Shown here: positions 63,173 to 64,000 of the stretch, one piece after another
Layout: each line of letters begins with the position of its first letter
Numbering within the stretch: position 1 is the first letter of the stretch
From: Roseitranquillus sp963709765
GTDB taxonomy: Bacteria; Pseudomonadota; Alphaproteobacteria; Rhodobacterales; Rhodobacteraceae
NCBI GenBank assembly: GCA_963709765.1
Contig: CAVPXL010000003.1
Span: 186,001 to 250,000 of the forward strand
Reading direction: 5' to 3'
DNA: 64,000 nt
The notes under the pieces: generated by a model
Databases searched by the model: none
What the model was told of the DNA's origin: nothing
Seen by the model: only the letters and a program-made list of their open reading frames with translations
Translations under genes and position numbers: made by a program

Positions 63173-64000
63173 TCAGCGCCAGAGCGCCTCGGCGTGGAAG
63201 GCCACGTGCTCCTCCATGAAGCTCGCCATGAAGAAGTAGCTGTGGTCGTAGCCGCGCTGGATGCGAAACGCGCCCTCCTGCCGCCGCGCGACCATGGCTA
63301 CGGCCAGCGCCTCGGGGCGCAGCAGGTCGAGGAACTGGTCGCCATCGCCCTGGTCGATCAGCATCGGGCCGGGAAAACCCTTCGCCTGCATCAGCAGCGT
63401 CGCGTCGTGGTCGGCCCATTCCGCATCGTTTGTGCCGAGATAGGCGGCGAATTGCTTGCGCCCCCAGTCGGATCGGGTGGGGTTGGCGATCGGGGCGAAG
63501 GCCGACACGCTGCGAAAACGCCCGGGCTGGCGCATGGCGATGGTCAGCGCGCCGTGCCCGCCCATGGAATGACCGGTGATCGCCTGCCGCGTGCGGTCGA
63601 GGGGGAGCGCGTCGAAAACCAGCTCCGGCAGTTCTTCGGTCAAATAGCTCCACATGCTGTAATGCGGGGCCCAGGGGGATTGCGTTGCATCGACGTAGAA
63701 GCCCGCGCCCTTGCCCAGATCGAAGGCCGCGTCGTCGGCGACGCCGTCGCCCCTCGGCGAGGTGTCGGGGAAGATCAGCGCCATGCCCTGCTCGGCGGCC
63801 CAGCCTTGCGCGCCGGCCTTGGTCATCGCGTTCTCGTGCGTGCAGGTCAGGCCGGACAGATACCACAGCACCGGCACCGGCCCGTCGCGCGCCTCCGCCG
63901 GCAGAAACACCGCGAACGTCATGTCACCGCGGCAGACCGCGCTTTCGTGGCGGCAGACGCGCTGAACGCCGCCGAAGCACCGGTTTTCGGTCACTGTTTC
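63173..64000 (-). CDS. fghA: S-formylglutathione hydrolase (5' end at window edge)
   Basis: This esterase-D type serine hydrolase ends the glutathione-dependent formaldehyde pathway by splitting S-formylglutathione. The catalytic Ser is in GHSMGGHG, the Asp in DQGDGDQ and the His in YDHSYFF; SGLTCTHENAMTKAG is a family segment. The reading is open through the edge; a GTG at 63994 is possible, but the residues ETV before TENRCFGG suggest the true ATG lies one codon beyond the window. Formaldehyde dehydrogenase is not in view. It uses the glutathione made by gshA here. Confidence 0.94.
   Translation of the reverse strand, partial: ETVTENRCFGGVQRVCRHESAVCRGDMTFAVFLPAEARDGPVPVLWYLSGLTCTHENAMTKAGAQGWAAEQGMALIFPDTSPRGDGVADDAAFDLGKGAGFYVDATQSPWAPHYSMWSYLTEELPELVFDALPLDRTRQAITGHSMGGHGALTIAMRQPGRFRSVSAFAPIANPTRSDWGRKQFAAYLGTNDAEWADHDATLLMQAKGFPGPMLIDQGDGDQFLDLLRPEALAVAMVARRQEGAFRIQRGYDHSYFFMASFMEEHVAFHAEALWR

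Overview
The window reads as chromosomal backbone of a high-GC alphaproteobacterium of the Rhodobacterales (roseobacter/Rhodobacter group). Pointers are the alphaproteobacterial low-complexity DUF4175 protein, an aa3-type oxidase subunit IV, a plant/alphaproteobacterial-type glutamate-cysteine ligase, phaA/phaB, a VPLPA-CTERM protein, a dehydrogenase resembling the roseobacter DmdC group, and dense, strongly overlapping gene packing. No rRNA, tRNA, CRISPR array, prophage or intact insertion sequence was seen.

Layout. 1-3756 (minus): most of a giant ExeM/NucH-type extracellular nuclease, cut by the window edge. 3926-8362: a YadGH-like ABC exporter, an SppA-type peptidase, a small zinc-ribbon membrane protein, a Na+/Ca2+ exchanger and a pteridine-reductase-type SDR. 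8654-12081: uvrC, pgsA, moaD, moaE. 12107-17518: an OmpA-like envelope protein with a small partner, ubiA, and rsmE with a GNAT and a small membrane protein. 17618-24518: gshA, then (minus) pyrB, an unknown gene, a dihydroorotase-like gene without metal ligands, plsY and a DUF805 gene, followed by a uracil-DNA glycosylase and moaB. 24640-30524: an RND efflux pair and a convergent DsbD-like domain protein. 30641-36949: yqgE, tsaC, acyl-CoA dehydrogenase, metallo-hydrolase, oxidase subunit IV, a lipoprotein, azlCD. 37007-41120: fdhD-mobA-mobB and a large fusion protein ending in MoeA. 41210-41471: remains of an IS5-type transposase. 41481-51445: greA, a BrnA-like orphan, a VPLPA-CTERM protein, ETF-QO, a TPR protein, ispE, polyprenyl synthase, DUF2007, a TrmN6-like methyltransferase and YdcH. 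51562-54376 (minus): phaA, a patatin, phaB. 54588-64000: tag, a TlpA-like thioredoxin, argH, two tiny lipoproteins, lysA, DUF4175, a zinc-ribbon protein, plsC and fghA (cut by the edge).

Themes. Molybdenum-cofactor genes recur in three places (moaD-moaE, moaB, fdhD-mobA-mobB-moeA), with a pterin-reductase-like SDR near the first. Isoprenoid/quinone supply (ispE, polyprenyl synthase, ubiA), phospholipid synthesis (pgsA, plsY, plsC) and PHB synthesis (phaA/B) are the other recurring jobs.

Caution. Ten genes that look functional are broken by twelve single-base frame changes. Eleven are net +1 and lie outside homopolymers; the other lies in a run of eight G. Most are probably sequence or assembly errors, so these genes are annotated across the breaks. 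The most unusual items are the unknown-domain-MoeA fusion, the metal-ligand-less dihydroorotase beside pyrB, the pteridine-reductase active site in the SDR, the patatin between phaA and phaB, and the degraded IS5 element.
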